Source: 2-02-FULL-45-10 sp046590235
Lineage (GTDB): Bacteria > Patescibacteriota > Patescibacteriia > Magasanikbacterales > GWA2-37-8
Assembly: GCA_046590235.1 (NCBI GenBank)
Contig: JBKJTY010000001.1
Location: forward strand, 1 to 5,764
Direction: 5' to 3'
DNA length: 5,764 bases
Part shown: positions 5,459 through 5,764 of the stretch, piece by piece
Layout: the number at the start of each line of letters is the position of its first letter
Position numbering within the stretch: the first letter of the stretch is position 1
The notes under the pieces: generated by a model
Database searches by the model: none
Seen by the model: only the letters and a program-made list of their open reading frames with translations
Told to the model about the DNA's origin: nothing
Position numbers and translations under genes: made by a program

Positions 5459-5764
5459 ATGGTAAAAGAAAAAATAGCTTTTTTATTTGTTACTCTGGGG
5501 CTTTTGGTAGCGACCAGTATGCCATTGCCAGCCGGTGCAGCGGGTGCTTTTGGTACAAATAATAAACCGCCCGACCTCGGTTTACAGTTTCCAGCCTCCT
5601 CTGGGCTTGGGAGTACTGATATTCGTATTACAATTGCTAAGATTATTCGTGTAGCCATGAGTCTGCTTGGTATCATTGCTGTTTGTGTTATTTTATTCGG
5701 TGGTTTCACATGGATGACTGCAGGAGGTAATGATGAGAAGGTTGGCGAAGCAAAAAAATGGATT
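5459..5764 (+). CDS. Pilin-like (VirB2/TrbC-type) paralog, 3' end beyond the window
   Basis: The frame is open from the ATG at 5459 to the window edge, giving 102 residues without a stop. A signal peptide (MVKEK then a hydrophobic stretch) probably ends PAGA or AGAA near residue 27-28. A short Pro-rich linker follows, then GLGSTDIRITIAKIIRVA (49-66), membrane helix one (about 67-87, with a single Cys76) and the turn TAGGNDEKVGEAKK (87-100). The sequence stops before helix two. Over the 54 residues from 49 to 102 it is identical to the preceding gene at 45 positions, and no indel separates them, so the two are tandem paralogs; the signal peptides and linkers differ. No Shine-Dalgarno or clear promoter precedes it, and it is probably read through the hairpin at 5377-5410 at a lower level. 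Confidence 0.85.
   Translation, partial: MVKEKIAFLFVTLGLLVATSMPLPAGAAGAFGTNNKPPDLGLQFPASSGLGSTDIRITIAKIIRVAMSLLGIIAVCVILFGGFTWMTAGGNDEKVGEAKKWI

Noticed and set aside
5224..5562. 112-codon plus-strand frame spanning the end of one pilin-like gene and the start of the next
   Set aside because: It runs through the stop, hairpin and next start in another frame, with a Cys/Tyr/Arg-rich composition unlike any domain; the two flanking frames are clearly the real genes.

Overview
The window looks like chromosomal DNA from a Candidate Phyla Radiation (Patescibacteria) bacterium. This is inferred from the stacked small Sec-exported proteins with a C-terminal two-helix VirB2/TrbC-like (T4SS_pilin-type) hairpin, from genes packed 2-6 bases apart with almost no Shine-Dalgarno sequences, and from an orphan solute-binding lipoprotein. 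TGA is a true stop (it ends the gene at 4934-5350) and does not occur inside any reading frame, so the standard bacterial code 11 fits and the recoded Gracilibacteria/Absconditabacteria lineages are unlikely. The exact phylum cannot be read from this window.

Layout. Bases 1-249 are non-coding. They hold a perfect 15-bp inverted repeat with extra copies of its half-site, followed by a strong extended -10 promoter. From it runs a tight plus-strand cluster: galU (UTP-glucose-1-phosphate uridylyltransferase), an extracellular solute-binding lipoprotein, and three exported proteins ending in a pilin-like membrane hairpin. The first two of these three carry large cysteine-rich ectodomains (8 and 16 cysteines after the signal peptide); the third is a small pilin-like protein. 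A second promoter of the same extended -10 type (TGC-TATACT) lies at 4855-4884. It precedes a 138-aa cysteine-free pilin-like gene that has the only strong Shine-Dalgarno in the window and C-ending codons unlike its paralog. A GAAA-capped hairpin follows, and then a second, clearly paralogous pilin-like gene that runs off the right edge.

Interpretation. The five pilin-like genes share one membrane-hairpin core (G-[FL]-x-[WL]-x3-x-G-N-x-E-[QK]) but differ greatly in ectodomain size and apparent expression. The most economical model is a surface fibre or envelope complex: one abundant subunit (4934-5350), a close variant (5459 onward), and low-abundance subunits with disulphide-rich heads (2527-3210, 3215-4462) that could act as tip, adhesin or anchor. 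No secretion ATPase or channel gene is in view, so assembly into a pilus is inference. All genes are on the plus strand; no tRNA, rRNA, CRISPR array or insertion sequence was seen.
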